Below are positions 15,471 through 25,200 of a stretch of DNA of 64,000 nt, in pieces. A program made the position numbers and the translations under genes. Position 1 is the first letter of the stretch. Each line of letters begins with the position of its first letter. This DNA is from CAJBVW01 sp964457335 (GTDB lineage: Bacteria > Myxococcota_A > UBA796 > SXON01), in NCBI GenBank assembly GCA_964457335.1, contig CAYWGD010000015.1:32997-96996 (forward strand), read 5' to 3'. A model generated the notes under the pieces. That model did not search any database. It saw only the letters and a list, made by a program, of their open reading frames with translations, and had not been told where the DNA came from.

Positions 15471-18400
15471 GTGGCCTGGCTCGCCGACCTGCCCCGGCTG
15501 GTGGGCCGCCCGCTCGGCGGGCTCGTGGCCGGCGCGGGCCCCTACGCGTTGTCGCGGCTGGGCACGGGCTGGATCGTCGTCCCGACCCGCGAGGACGCCG
15601 ACAAGTGGGTGCGCGCGCTCCGCTTCTTCGGCGCCCGCGCCCTGCTCTACCCGGCGGACGACGGCCGGCCCTGGGACGGCGTGTCCCCCCACCCCGACCT
15701 GCCCCGCCAGCGCCTCGTGGCGCGGCTGGCCACCGACGCGCTCGTCGTGGCGCCCGCCAAGGCCCTGCTCCAGCGCGTGCCCGCGGCGCCCGAGTCGCGC
15801 GTGCTCCGCGTCGGCGAGGACCACGACCGCGCCGCGCTCCTCGCCTGGCTGAACGCCCGCGGCTACCTCTCGACCCAGCGCGTCGAGGAGCCCGGCTGCT
15901 GGTCCATCCGCGGCGGCCTGACCGACATCTGGCCGACCGGCGCCGACGCGCCGGTGCGTGTCGAGTGGTTCGACGAGGAGGTCGCGTCCATCCGGACGTT
16001 CGACCCGGCGTCGCAGCGCAGCGGCGCCAAGCGCGACCACGTGCGCGTCCTGCCCGCGCGCGAGGCCGTGCTCGACGCGGAGACCGCTGAGCGCGCCGCC
16101 GCCTACATCCACGCGCTCGGGAGCGAGCGGGAGCTCCCGCCGGGCGAGCGCCGCCGGGTGCTCCAGGACCTGCGGAACGGCGTCTGGTTCCCCGGCGCCG
16201 AGGACTACCTCCCCGCGCTGCTCGACCTCGCGCCGCCCACCCCCGCCGCGCCCCTCTGGATCGTCGAGCCCGACCTCGTCCGGGTCGAGCTCGCGCGGTT
16301 CGAAGAGCTGGTCCGCGCACGCTTCCAGGCGCTCGAGCCCGAAGACCGCCCGCTCGTCCGCCCCTTCGACCGCTACCTCCCGGCCGCCGAGGCCCGGCTG
16401 GAGGGCGGCGTCCCCGTCACCTCGCTCGTCCTGTCGGGCGCGGAGGCGTTCGAGACGCGCGCCACGACCTCGCTGAAGGTCGGCGCGGGAGACCTGGCGC
16501 CCGCGGTCAAGCAGCTCCGGACCTGGGCGGCGCAGGGCCGCCCGGTCACGATCGTCGCCGAGAGCACCGGCCGCGCCGAGCGCCTGCGCGCGCTCTTCGA
16601 GCCGCACGGCGTGCCGCTCCCCACCGGTCGCGCGGGCCCGGGCGAGCTGAGGCTCGTGGTCGGGGACCTCCCCGAGGGCTTCGCCGCCGAGGAGGCGGTG
16701 TTCGTGACGGCCGACGAGCTCTTCGTCGAGCACGTCGAGCGCCGCGAGGGGCCGCGCACCGGCGCGGGGGCGTTCCGGCGCGCCGCCGTCGCGAGCTTCG
16801 CGGGCGTCCGCCCGGGCGACCTCGTGGTGCACGGCCGCCACGGCATCGGGCAGTACCGCGGCCTCGCGCGGATGCCGCTCGGCGAGGGCGCCGGCGACTT
16901 CGTGATCGTCGAGTACCGCGACGGCGAGAAGCTCTACGTGCCGGTGCACCGGCTCGACCTCTTGACGCCCTACCGCTCGGTCGAGGGCGACACGAAGCCG
17001 CGGCTCGACCGGCTCGGCGGCGCCACCTGGGAGGCCCGCCGCGCGAAGGTGCGCGACGCCGTGCTCAAGATGGCGCACGAGCTCCTCCGGCTCTACGCGC
17101 GCCGGAAGATCGCGCGCGCCCAGGCCTTCCGCGGCTCCGACGCCTACTACAGCCAGTTCGAGGAGACCTTCCCCTTCATCGAGACGCCCGACCAGGAGCG
17201 CGCGATCGCGGACGTGCTCGACGACCTCGCCGACGACGAGCCCATGGACCGCCTCCTCGTCGGGGACGTGGGCTTCGGCAAGACCGAGGTCGCGATGCGC
17301 GCGTGCTTCCGCGTGGTCGAGGGGAACGCGCAGGCCATCGTGCTCTGCCCCACGACCGTGCTCGCCTTCCAGCACGGCGACACGTTCCGGCGGCGCTTCG
17401 AGGGCTTCCCCGTCCGCATCGAGGTGCTCTCGCGGTTCCAGGGGGCCGGGGACTCCAAGCGCATCCTCGCGGACTTCCAGGCCGGGAAGGTGGACATCCT
17501 CGTCGCGACCTCCAAGGCGCTCGGCCGCGCGGTGCACGCGCGCAACCTCGGGCTCGTGGTGGTCGACGAGGAGCACCGCTTCGGGGTCGCGCAGAAGGAG
17601 GCGCTCAAGAAGATGGCCACGGGCGTGCACATGCTCGCCATGTCGGCCACGCCGATCCCGCGGACGCTCCAGATGGCGCTGTCCGGCGTCCGGAAGCTGT
17701 CGGTCATGGCGACGCCGCCGGTGGGGCGCCACCAGGTGCGCACGGAGATCGCGCGCTTCTCGGCGGAGCGGGTTCGGGAGGACATCCTCCACGAGCTGCG
17801 GCGCGGCGGGCAGGTGTTCTTCGTCCACAACCGCGTCGAGGACATCGAGGCCATCGCGGAGTGGGTGCGCGAGGTGGTCCCGGAGGCCACGGTCGGGGTG
17901 GGCCACGGCCAGATGCCGGACGAGGCGCTCGAGCGCGTGCTCGTCCAGTTCGTACGCCGCCAGTTCAACGTGTTCGTCTGCACGACGATCATCGAGAGCG
18001 GCGTGGACCTCCCGAACGTGAACACAATGATCGTCGACGACGCCGACAAGCTCGGCCTGGCGCAGCTCTACCAGCTCCGCGGGCGCATCGGCCGCGGCAC
18101 GCAGCGGGCGCTGTGCACGCTGCTCGTGCGCGGCGTGGGCGAGCTGCGTCGCGACGCCATGGCGCGCCTGCGGGTGCTGCAGGAGAACACCGAGCTCGGG
18201 AGCGGCTTCGCGCTCGCGTCGAACGACCTCGAGCTGCGCGGCGGCGGGGAGCTCCTCGGCGACCGGCAGCACGGCCACATCGCGGCCATCGGCTTCGACG
18301 CCTACCTGGAGCTCCTGGAGGAGGCGGTCGCGGAGGCCAGGGGCGAGGCCTCGCGGCGCCAGCTCGAGCCCGAGATCGAGGTCGCCGCGCCGTCGTGGAT

Positions 18401-18839
18401 CCCGGAGGACTACGTCCCCGACCTGCCGGAGCGCCTCGAGACCTACCAGCGCCTCGCCCGCGCGCGCACCCGCGAGGACGTCCGCGGCGTCGTGGACGCG
18501 ATGGAGGACCGCTACGGGGCGCCGCCTCCCGAGGTCGTGAACCTCGGCTGGCTCTCCGAGAGCCGCGTCCGCTGCCGCGAGCTCGGGATCGAGCACGTCG
18601 CCTTCCTCAAGGTGCGGCTCGTCGTGCGCATGCACGCCCCGACCCAGGTGAACCCGCGCACGGTCGAGCGCCTCCTGGCCGCGGAGCCGGCCCGCTTCCG
18701 GCGGCTCGGGGAGCGCGAGATCGAGGTGCGCTTCACCCCCGAGGAGGGCGCCCACCCGTTCCGCGTGCTCGAGTGGGTGCTCCAGCGCCTGTCGGAACGG
18801 CCCGAGGGCGAGCCGGACACGCGCGCGCGACGCCGCTGA
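15471..18839 (+). CDS. mfd: transcription-repair coupling factor
   Basis: A 1122-residue SF2 translocase that removes stalled RNA polymerase and recruits UvrA. The N-terminal UvrB-like region is followed by an RNA-polymerase-interacting CarD-like domain (near residues 440-510, with DLVVHGRHGIGQYRG). Helicase motifs come next: Walker A GDVGFGKTEVAMR near residue 600, DEEH near 698, and the TRG motif region with QLRGRIGRG near 870. The C-terminal TRCF domain covers about 990-1090. A GTG start at 15471, directly after the upstream stop, is used. The size fits the family (about 1150). Confidence 0.97.
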   Translation: MAWLADLPRLVGRPLGGLVAGAGPYALSRLGTGWIVVPTREDADKWVRALRFFGARALLYPADDGRPWDGVSPHPDLPRQRLVARLATDALVVAPAKALLQRVPAAPESRVLRVGEDHDRAALLAWLNARGYLSTQRVEEPGCWSIRGGLTDIWPTGADAPVRVEWFDEEVASIRTFDPASQRSGAKRDHVRVLPAREAVLDAETAERAAAYIHALGSERELPPGERRRVLQDLRNGVWFPGAEDYLPALLDLAPPTPAAPLWIVEPDLVRVELARFEELVRARFQALEPEDRPLVRPFDRYLPAAEARLEGGVPVTSLVLSGAEAFETRATTSLKVGAGDLAPAVKQLRTWAAQGRPVTIVAESTGRAERLRALFEPHGVPLPTGRAGPGELRLVVGDLPEGFAAEEAVFVTADELFVEHVERREGPRTGAGAFRRAAVASFAGVRPGDLVVHGRHGIGQYRGLARMPLGEGAGDFVIVEYRDGEKLYVPVHRLDLLTPYRSVEGDTKPRLDRLGGATWEARRAKVRDAVLKMAHELLRLYARRKIARAQAFRGSDAYYSQFEETFPFIETPDQERAIADVLDDLADDEPMDRLLVGDVGFGKTEVAMRACFRVVEGNAQAIVLCPTTVLAFQHGDTFRRRFEGFPVRIEVLSRFQGAGDSKRILADFQAGKVDILVATSKALGRAVHARNLGLVVVDEEHRFGVAQKEALKKMATGVHMLAMSATPIPRTLQMALSGVRKLSVMATPPVGRHQVRTEIARFSAERVREDILHELRRGGQVFFVHNRVEDIEAIAEWVREVVPEATVGVGHGQMPDEALERVLVQFVRRQFNVFVCTTIIESGVDLPNVNTMIVDDADKLGLAQLYQLRGRIGRGTQRALCTLLVRGVGELRRDAMARLRVLQENTELGSGFALASNDLELRGGGELLGDRQHGHIAAIGFDAYLELLEEAVAEARGEASRRQLEPEIEVAAPSWIPEDYVPDLPERLETYQRLARARTREDVRGVVDAMEDRYGAPPPEVVNLGWLSESRVRCRELGIEHVAFLKVRLVVRMHAPTQVNPRTVERLLAAEPARFRRLGEREIEVRFTPEEGAHPFRVLEWVLQRLSERPEGEPDTRARRR

Positions 18840-18909
18840 CCGGAGTCGCGGGCGAACGGTGCGCGTCGAAACACCCGGATCGCTGTCCCACGCGCGTGCC
18901 GCCGCCACG

Positions 18910-18927
18910 TTCCGAGCATTCTCGGAA
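18910..18927. promoter_or_regulatory. interrupted palindrome upstream of the tail-tube gene
   Basis: TTCCGAG at 18910-18916 and CTCGGAA at 18921-18927 form a perfect 7-bp inverted repeat around CATT, extended by an A-run (18926-18931). It sits alone in the 244-base gap between mfd and the tail-tube gene, about 157 bases before the start codon. It could be an operator for that gene. With no U-tract on either side it does not read as an intrinsic terminator for mfd. I know no matching consensus. Confidence 0.3.
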
Positions 18928-19083
18928 AAAAGTCGACCGAGGGCTTGATCCCGCGGCGTTCCCGAGAGACTCTTGCTGGGCTGACGCTCCCCGGAGGCCC
19001 CCCCGGGAAAGCGGGATCGTCGGTACCTGGCCGAACGCGTGCCTTCCACGTTCGGTTTCGGAACCTCACCACGGAGTACGACC

Positions 19084-19527
19084 ATGCCCACCGAAGAGCT
19101 CTTCGGCGCCTACAACTTCCTCCTGGAAGTCCAGGGGATCATCAACGACAACAAGATCATCGTCGGCGGCTTCAAGAGCATGTCCGGCATGGACTCGGAG
19201 ACGGAGATCGTCGAGTTCAAGCAGGGCAACGACACCGTCGTCCGCAAGAAGCCGGGCCGCACCACCTACGCGAACATCGTCCTCGAGCGCGGCTACACCG
19301 CGACCGACGACCTCTGGCAGTGGCGCCAGAACATCGAGAACGGCAAGATCGACCGCCGCTCCGGCTCGATCATCATCCTCGATCAGGACGGCCAGACCGA
19401 GGTCGCCCGCTACAACTTCTACGAAGCCTGGCCGTGCAAGTGGTACGTGCCGGACATGAACGCCGACTCCTCCGCGATGGCGATCGAGAAGATCGAGTTC
19501 GCGGTCGAGAAGATCGAGCGCGGCTAG
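19084..19527 (+). CDS. orphan phage/contractile-injection tail-tube protein (gp19 family)
   Basis: A 147-residue protein of the T4 gp19-type tail-tube family, which forms the inner tube of phages and extracellular contractile injection systems. Family features are the N-terminal AYNFLLEVQGI, the GGFKSMSGMDSETEIVEF loop, RTTYANIVLERGYT, and a C-terminal ENPWPCKW-like region (EAWPCKWYVPDM) followed by AIEKIEFAVEKIER. GGAG seven bases upstream supports this start. No sheath, baseplate, spike or ATPase gene lies nearby: neighbours are mfd and a PmbA/TldD-family gene. A perfect terminator follows. It may be a remote component of a system elsewhere or a repurposed tube protein. Confidence 0.85.
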   Translation: MPTEELFGAYNFLLEVQGIINDNKIIVGGFKSMSGMDSETEIVEFKQGNDTVVRKKPGRTTYANIVLERGYTATDDLWQWRQNIENGKIDRRSGSIIILDQDGQTEVARYNFYEAWPCKWYVPDMNADSSAMAIEKIEFAVEKIERG

Positions 19528-19558
19528 TCCGACCGACCGCCGGGTCCGCCCGGTGACG

Positions 19559-19600
19559 AGGCCCCGATCGTGGCGACACGGTCGGGGCCTTCGTCGTTTT
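19559..19600 (+). terminator. intrinsic terminator with GNRA loop
   Basis: A 14-bp stem pairs AGGCCCCGATCGTG (19559-19572) with CACGGTCGGGGCCT (19577-19590). It has one G-U wobble and the tetraloop GCGA, a stable GNRA loop. The stem is followed by TCGTCGTTTT (19591-19600). It lies 31 bases after the tail-tube stop and is the clearest intrinsic terminator in the window. The T-run is short but sits at the right distance. Confidence 0.85.
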
Positions 19601-19702
19601 CCGAGCCGGGGGCCTGGTTCCCCCTCCCGGTGGTGCAGGGGCGTCGCGAGCCAGGTCGGACCGTCGGCGGCCCGCAGCGAGGCGGCCTCGACGCCGGGCG
19701 CG

Positions 19703-20956
19703 CTACGCGACGCCCTCGAACACGGCCGTGGGCGCGTCCACCTCGCAGCTCCGCTCCTGGTCGGCCGCGACCTCCTTCAGCGCCCCGAGGAGCGCCGAAA
19801 ACGTCGTGTCGAGCGGGAGGGTGAACGCGCCGACGCGCTCGCCGCGCTCGACGAGCAGGACCGGCACGCCGCCGTGGATGCGGCCCGTCGCGAGGTCCAC
19901 GGGCGGGAGCCGGTCGAGGAGCAGGTAGGAGCCGAGCTCCGCGAGGATGACGTTGCGCGTGCGCGCGCCCGGCCGGACGATGAGGTTCGACGCGGCAAGT
20001 CGCCCGTCCGTCACGTGGCCGGTCGGGCGCAGGCCCGCGGCGCGCGCGCTCTCGGGGTCGTGGTAGAAGCCGTGCACCACGCCCTCCTTCAGGAGCGTCA
20101 CCGCGATGGGCGGGACGCCGCGATCGTCGAAGGCCCGGGTGTGGAGCCCGCCGAAGAGCCCGGCGTCGTCGGTGAGGTGGAGGACGCTGGCGGCGAGCCG
20201 CTTCCCGACGAGGGGGCCGACGAAGTTCGCCGCGGCGCCACGCGGCGCGACGAACGCGGGCGCGAGCGCGCGGACGAGCTCCGCCACGACGCGCGGCTCC
20301 AGCACGAGCGGCAGGCGCGTGGTGGGCGGCGCGACCGAGCGGGTGAGCGGCTCGAGGCGCCGGCGCAGCTCCGGCCCGAACGGGAGGCTCGCCACGTCGG
20401 AGAAGTGGCGCGACGCGATGCGGTGCCCGCCTTCCACCTCGCCGTTCACGGCGGTCGCGGTGAGCTCGTAGAGCGTGGCGCCGTCGGCGGCCTCGACGCC
20501 GCGCGTGCTCATCCACGCACGCTCCTCCCGCCACTGGCGGTACCGCAGCGAGCGCGTGCGGAAGCCGCCCTGCGAGAGCGCCTTCTCCGCCATCTGGAGG
20601 ATCTCGACGCGATCGTCCTCGGCGATGTTCGGGTGCCGGTGGTCGTCGATGCCGAGCGCGCCGGTGCGGATGGCCATGCGGTCGGCGGGGCCGGCGACGG
20701 GGTCGGCGGGCGCGTCCGCGGAGAGCGCGAGCGCGCGGGCCACGGCGTCCCCTGCCTGCGGCGCGGTCGCGGTGCCGGGGCGGCCGCCCTCCCGCCACAC
20801 CCGCACGGTCCAGGCGAGCTCCTCGCGCTGCACCGGGGCCTGCCGCGAGCCGACCTGCTCGAGCGACACGCGCCGGACGCGCAGGACCTCCGCGGCCTTG
20901 CCGCCGCCTTCCCGCACCTGCTCGAGCACCGCAACCAACCGCGCGCGATCGTCCAT
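19703..20956 (-). CDS. PmbA/TldD-family protein
   Basis: A 417-residue member of the TldD/PmbA (U62) protease family, whose heterodimer matures peptides and degrades unfolded ones. It has the PmbA-like layout: an N-terminal domain, the RLPLVLEPRVVAELV and NFVGPLVGKRLA segments, the FDDRGVPP loop and a C-terminal SNLIVRPG stretch. I see no HExxxH zinc motif, so it resembles the non-catalytic PmbA side. No TldD partner is in the window. The ATG at 20956, with GGAGG upstream, is preferred over a start at 21460 that would overlap the divergent lipoprotein gene. Confidence 0.8.
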   Translation of the reverse strand: MDDRARLVAVLEQVREGGGKAAEVLRVRRVSLEQVGSRQAPVQREELAWTVRVWREGGRPGTATAPQAGDAVARALALSADAPADPVAGPADRMAIRTGALGIDDHRHPNIAEDDRVEILQMAEKALSQGGFRTRSLRYRQWREERAWMSTRGVEAADGATLYELTATAVNGEVEGGHRIASRHFSDVASLPFGPELRRRLEPLTRSVAPPTTRLPLVLEPRVVAELVRALAPAFVAPRGAAANFVGPLVGKRLAASVLHLTDDAGLFGGLHTRAFDDRGVPPIAVTLLKEGVVHGFYHDPESARAAGLRPTGHVTDGRLAASNLIVRPGARTRNVILAELGSYLLLDRLPPVDLATGRIHGGVPVLLVERGERVGAFTLPLDTTFSALLGALKEVAADQERSCEVDAPTAVFEGVA

Positions 20957-21065
20957 TTCTGCCTCCGGCCGGGGCTCCACCGACCCGCGGGCAAGGATAG
21001 CCCCGCCTCGGGCCGCGCGCGCGCCCTCTTCGGCGGGCCCGCGCGGATGCCGGTTAGGTCGTCGC

Positions 21066-21965
21066 ATGCGGCTCGTCCTCCTGCTCCTCGGTTGCTCGCC
21101 CGGCGGCGAGGCCCCCTCCACCACCCCGGCGGCCAAGGCCGCGCCGGCCCAGGCCGCCGTCGCGACCACGCCGACCCCGCCGCCGGAGGGACACCCCGCC
21201 CCCGCGCGCCTCGTCGCGGTCGGGGATCTACACGGTGACCCCGAGGCCGCCCTCGCGGTCTTCCGGCTCGCCGGGCTCGTGAACGAGGCCGGCGCCTGGT
21301 CCGGCGGCGCCGCCTGGCTCGTGCAGACCGGCGACATCACCGACCGCGGGCCCGACTCCAAGGGCGTCATCGCGCTGCTCCGGCGCCTCTCCGACGAGGC
21401 GAGCGCCGCCGGCGGCCGCGTCGTCCCCCTCCTCGGGAACCACGAGGTCATGAACCTCACCGGCGACTGGCGCTACGTGAGCCCCGAGGACCTCGCCGGC
21501 TACGGCGGCGAGGCGGCGCGGAAGGCCGCGTACACCCCGACCGGGGAGGACGGGCGCTGGCTCGTGGAGCGCGATGCCGTGGCCCGCGTGGGCGACACCG
21601 TGTTCGCGCACGGCGGGGTCGACGCCCGGTGGGCGCGCGTGGGCGTGCGGGGGCTCAACGCCTCGGTCCGCGCCGCGGTGCTCGGCCAGGGCCCGAAGGA
21701 CGTGCTCGGGCCCGACGGCCCGCTGTGGAACCGCGCCTACCTGCTCGCCGACCCGGTGGTCGCGTGCGAGGAGCTCGGCCGCGCCCTCACCGAGCTCGGC
21801 GCCGCGCGGATGGTGGTCGGGCACACCACCCAGGACTCCGGCCGCATCGCGGAGCGGTGCGGCGGGCAGCTCTGGGGGATCGACACGGGCATCTCCGCCC
21901 ACTACGGCCGCAACCTCGCGGCCCTCGAGATCCGGGGCGGCGTCGCGACGCCGATCTACCCGTGA
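21066..21965 (+). CDS. metallophosphoesterase lipoprotein (Shewanella-like phosphatase type)
   Basis: A 299-residue secreted phosphatase. The very short signal ends in LLLGC with Cys10, followed by a Pro/Ala/Thr-rich linker to about residue 45. The metallophosphoesterase motifs are complete: GDLHGD, GDITDRG, GNHEVM, FAHGGVD and a C-terminal VVGHT followed by IDTGISAHYG. This order fits Shewanella-like protein phosphatases (PPP family, two-metal site). Substrate is unknown, but the outer location argues for phosphoprotein or small-phosphate scavenging at the cell surface. It is divergent from the PmbA-like gene. Confidence 0.88.
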   Translation: MRLVLLLLGCSPGGEAPSTTPAAKAAPAQAAVATTPTPPPEGHPAPARLVAVGDLHGDPEAALAVFRLAGLVNEAGAWSGGAAWLVQTGDITDRGPDSKGVIALLRRLSDEASAAGGRVVPLLGNHEVMNLTGDWRYVSPEDLAGYGGEAARKAAYTPTGEDGRWLVERDAVARVGDTVFAHGGVDARWARVGVRGLNASVRAAVLGQGPKDVLGPDGPLWNRAYLLADPVVACEELGRALTELGAARMVVGHTTQDSGRIAERCGGQLWGIDTGISAHYGRNLAALEIRGGVATPIYP

Positions 21966-22157
21966 GCACCCCGCGGGCGCTCGTCGGGAGCCGCGGCGGG
22001 GCGCCACCCGCCCGGCAAGGGGTGCGTAAGGCGCAGTGAACGGCGATTCACTGCGTTTCAGGCCGATCGCGCGCGTGTTTTCGTGTCGCGCGGCGTCCCC
22101 GCTTCCATCAGGCAAGGCGCCCAACCGTGCACCCATGATCTCGCGACGTTGACGTGG

Positions 22158-22187
22158 TTGACCTGTCCGCCCGCAAGGGCCTGAAAT
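22158..22187 (+). promoter_or_regulatory. candidate sigma70-type promoter of the glutamate dehydrogenase gene
   Basis: TTGACC at 22158-22163 and TGAAAT at 22182-22187 are separated by 18 bases, in an AT-richer patch about 75 bases before the start codon. A second possible -35 (TTGACG) begins at 22149. The -35 matches five of six consensus bases and the -10 four of six. It lies in the 295-base gap after the phosphoesterase gene, which otherwise shows no gene or RNA that I recognise. Confidence 0.45.
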
Positions 22188-22260
22188 AAGCTGCCGCCCT
22201 TCGCGCTCGGCGACCGTTCGCCCCGCCGTAGGCCACCGTCCTCCCCTCCCGAGGTCCTCG

Positions 22261-25200
22261 ATGCCGAACCATCCGCAACGTGAAGTGATCCTCTTGCGCA
22301 TCAACGCCGCCGTGCGCGCGCTCTCCGCCACCCTCCCCCCCGAGGAGGCCGAGCGCTTCGTGGTGTTCGGGCAGGCCGCCCTGGGCCTGTCGCGCACGGC
22401 GAGCTTCACCGAGGTCGCGCCGGACGAGGCCGCACGGCAGCTGTTGGACACGTGGCGCTTCTTCGCGGGCGTGAAGAGCGACGGGCCGAACGTCCGCGTG
22501 ACGACGGCCGACGGCGGCGTGCGAGTGCTCTCCGCGATGGTCGATCAGCCCTTCATCGTCGACACCATCCGCCTCGCGCTCCGCGCGGCCGGGGCCCAGC
22601 AGGTGACGGGCTTCAACATCGTGATCCGGGTGAACCGGAACGACAAGGTGACGGTCGCGGGCGAAGGCGAGGGCCGCGCCGAGTCCCTCGTCTGCTTCGA
22701 GGCGCTGGGCATCGACCCCGCGACCGCCCCCGCGCTCCAGGCCGACATCACCGAGCGCCTCAGCATCGCCCGGTCGATGGTGGCCGACTTCGACGCGATG
22801 TGCAGCCGGGTGGAGGCCACCGCCGAGGCCGCGTTCGACGCCGACGGTGAGGACGGCATCGAGACCGCCGAGCTCCTCCGCTGGCTGCTCTCCGACAACT
22901 TCGTGTTCATGGGCGTGAGCGGCGGCCCCGGCGAGGACGTGCGCCTCGGTGCCGACCGCCTCGGCGACACGCGCCTCTGGCCGGCCGCCGCGCTCGTCGC
23001 GAGCGACCGCCTCGTCAACATCCAGAAGGGCGCCGTCGACGCGCCGGTGCACCGCCAGGGTCGCGTCGACGAGATCCGCATCACGCTCCCCACGGGCCCC
23101 GTCGTGATCCGCGGCGTGTTCACGCACCGCGCGCTCACCCAGCCCTGCCGCCACCTCCCGATCCTCCGCCGCGTGCTCGCCTCCGTGCTCGCCGAGACCC
23201 GTCAGCGGCCGAACTCCTACCGCTACCGCGGCCTCGCGAACATCTTCGACTCGCTGCCGACCGAGTGGCTCTTCTCCGCCGACCCGGCGCAGATCCGCGA
23301 CGTGCTCGACCGCGTGTTCGACGCCGAGCAGGACCAGTCGGCCCGCGTGCACGTCACGCAGGAGAACGCCGGGCAGACGACGTTCACCCTCTTCGCGATC
23401 CCCGAGCGCCGCTACTCGGACTCGGTGCGCACGCGCATCCTCGCGTTCCTCCAGGACCTCACCGGCGCGAGCTACTCCGACAGCGGGCTCTTCGCCGGGC
23501 GCTTCGAGACCGTCCTGCTCCAGGTCTACCAGACCGGCACGCGCGCGCTGGGCACCGCCGACCGCGAGCGGCTCCAGCAGGTCCTCTCCGAGCTCACCGT
23601 GCCGTGGGCCGAGCGCGTCAGCGGCGCGCTCTCCGCGCGCTTCGGCGAGGCGGCCCCCACGCTGCTCGCACGGTATTCGAGCGCCTTCCCCGGTGAGTAC
23701 GCCGAGAAGGCGAGCGCCGAGCAGTCCGTCACCGACATCGCGTTCCTCGAGGCGGTGCGCAGCACCGGCCGCGTGCAGGCGCGCGTCTCCGTCGACGGCG
23801 AGGACGTCGTCCTCCGCGTCTACGAGATGCACGACATCCTGCTGACCGATCTCATGCCCGTCATCGACAACTTCGGGCTCGTGATCAGCGACGGCGTCGC
23901 CATCCCCGTGCACCCGAAGGGGCTCGCGCCGCAGCACATCGACATCTTCCGCATCGCGTCGGTGCCCGGCATCACGCGGGCGCAGCTCCTGGAGCGCGCC
24001 GACCGCCTCGTGGCCGGGCTGGAGGCCGTGTTCCAGAAGCACATGACCTCCGACCCCTACAACCGGCTCGTGCTGCGCGCCGGCCTGTCCTGGGAGGAGG
24101 TCGATCTCGTCCGCGCCTACTTCGGCTACGCCCGCCAGATCGGGCTCCGGTACGCCGCGGTGCGGGTGCAGGACATCCTGCTCAACCAGCCCGAGTGCGT
24201 CGCGACGATCATCGCGCTCTTCCACGCGAAGTTCGATCCGGACCTGAAGGGGGACCGCGCGACCGCCATCGCCGCCGCCGAGGATCGCCTCAACGACCTG
24301 CTCCGCCAGATCAAGACGAACGACGACGACTTCGTCATGCGTCGCCTCGTCAACCTCGTCGAGTCCACGCTCCGCACGAACTTCTACCGGACCGACCGCG
24401 TCGCCCACTACATCAGCTTCAAGATCGACCACGCGAAGGCGAAGGACCTCCCGCTCCCGCGGATGATGTTCGAGATCTACGTGCACCACCGCGAGATGGA
24501 GGGCGTGCACCTCCGCGGCGGGCCGATCGCCCGCGGCGGCATCCGCTTCTCCGACCGCGCCGACTTCCGCACGGAGATCCTCGGCCTCGTCACCACCCAG
24601 ATGGTGAAGAACGTCGTCATCGTGCCGGAAGGGAGCAAGGGCGGCTTCTACATCAAGTACACGATCAGCGACCCGGCCGAGCGCCGCCGCAAGGGCGACG
24701 AGCTCTACCAGTTCCTGATGCGCGGCATGCTCGACGTGACCGACAACATCGTGGAGGGCAAGGTGGTCCGGCCCCCGCGCGTGGTCGCCCACGACCCGGA
24801 CGACCCCTACCTCGTCGTCGCGGCCGACAAGGGCACGGCGCACCTCTCCGACACCGCCAACAAGATCAGCCTCCAGTACGGCTTCTGGCTCGGCGACGCC
24901 TTCGCCTCCGGCGGGTCGAACGGCTACGACCACAAGAAGGTCGGCATCACGGCGCGTGGCGCCTGGGTGCTGGTGAAGCGGCACTTCCGCGAGATGGGGC
25001 TCGACGCGGACAAGGACCTCTTCACCTGCGTGGGCGTCGGCGACTGCGCCGGCGACGTGTTCGGCAACGGCGTGATCGAGACGCGGAAGATGCGGCTCCT
25101 GGGCGCCTTCAACCACGTCCACATCTTCCTCGACCCGAACCCGGACCCCGAGTCCTCCTACGAGGAGCGCCTCCGCCTCTTCAACGAGGTCAAGGGCTGG

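Noticed and set aside
18910..18935. Intrinsic terminator for mfd at the palindrome
   Set aside because: The stem is followed by A residues, not T, on the plus strand, and the minus-strand reading has no U-tract after the stem.
18940..18990. Sigma-54 promoter before the tail-tube gene
   Set aside because: A TTGCTGG resembles the -12 side, but there is no GG at the required distance upstream.
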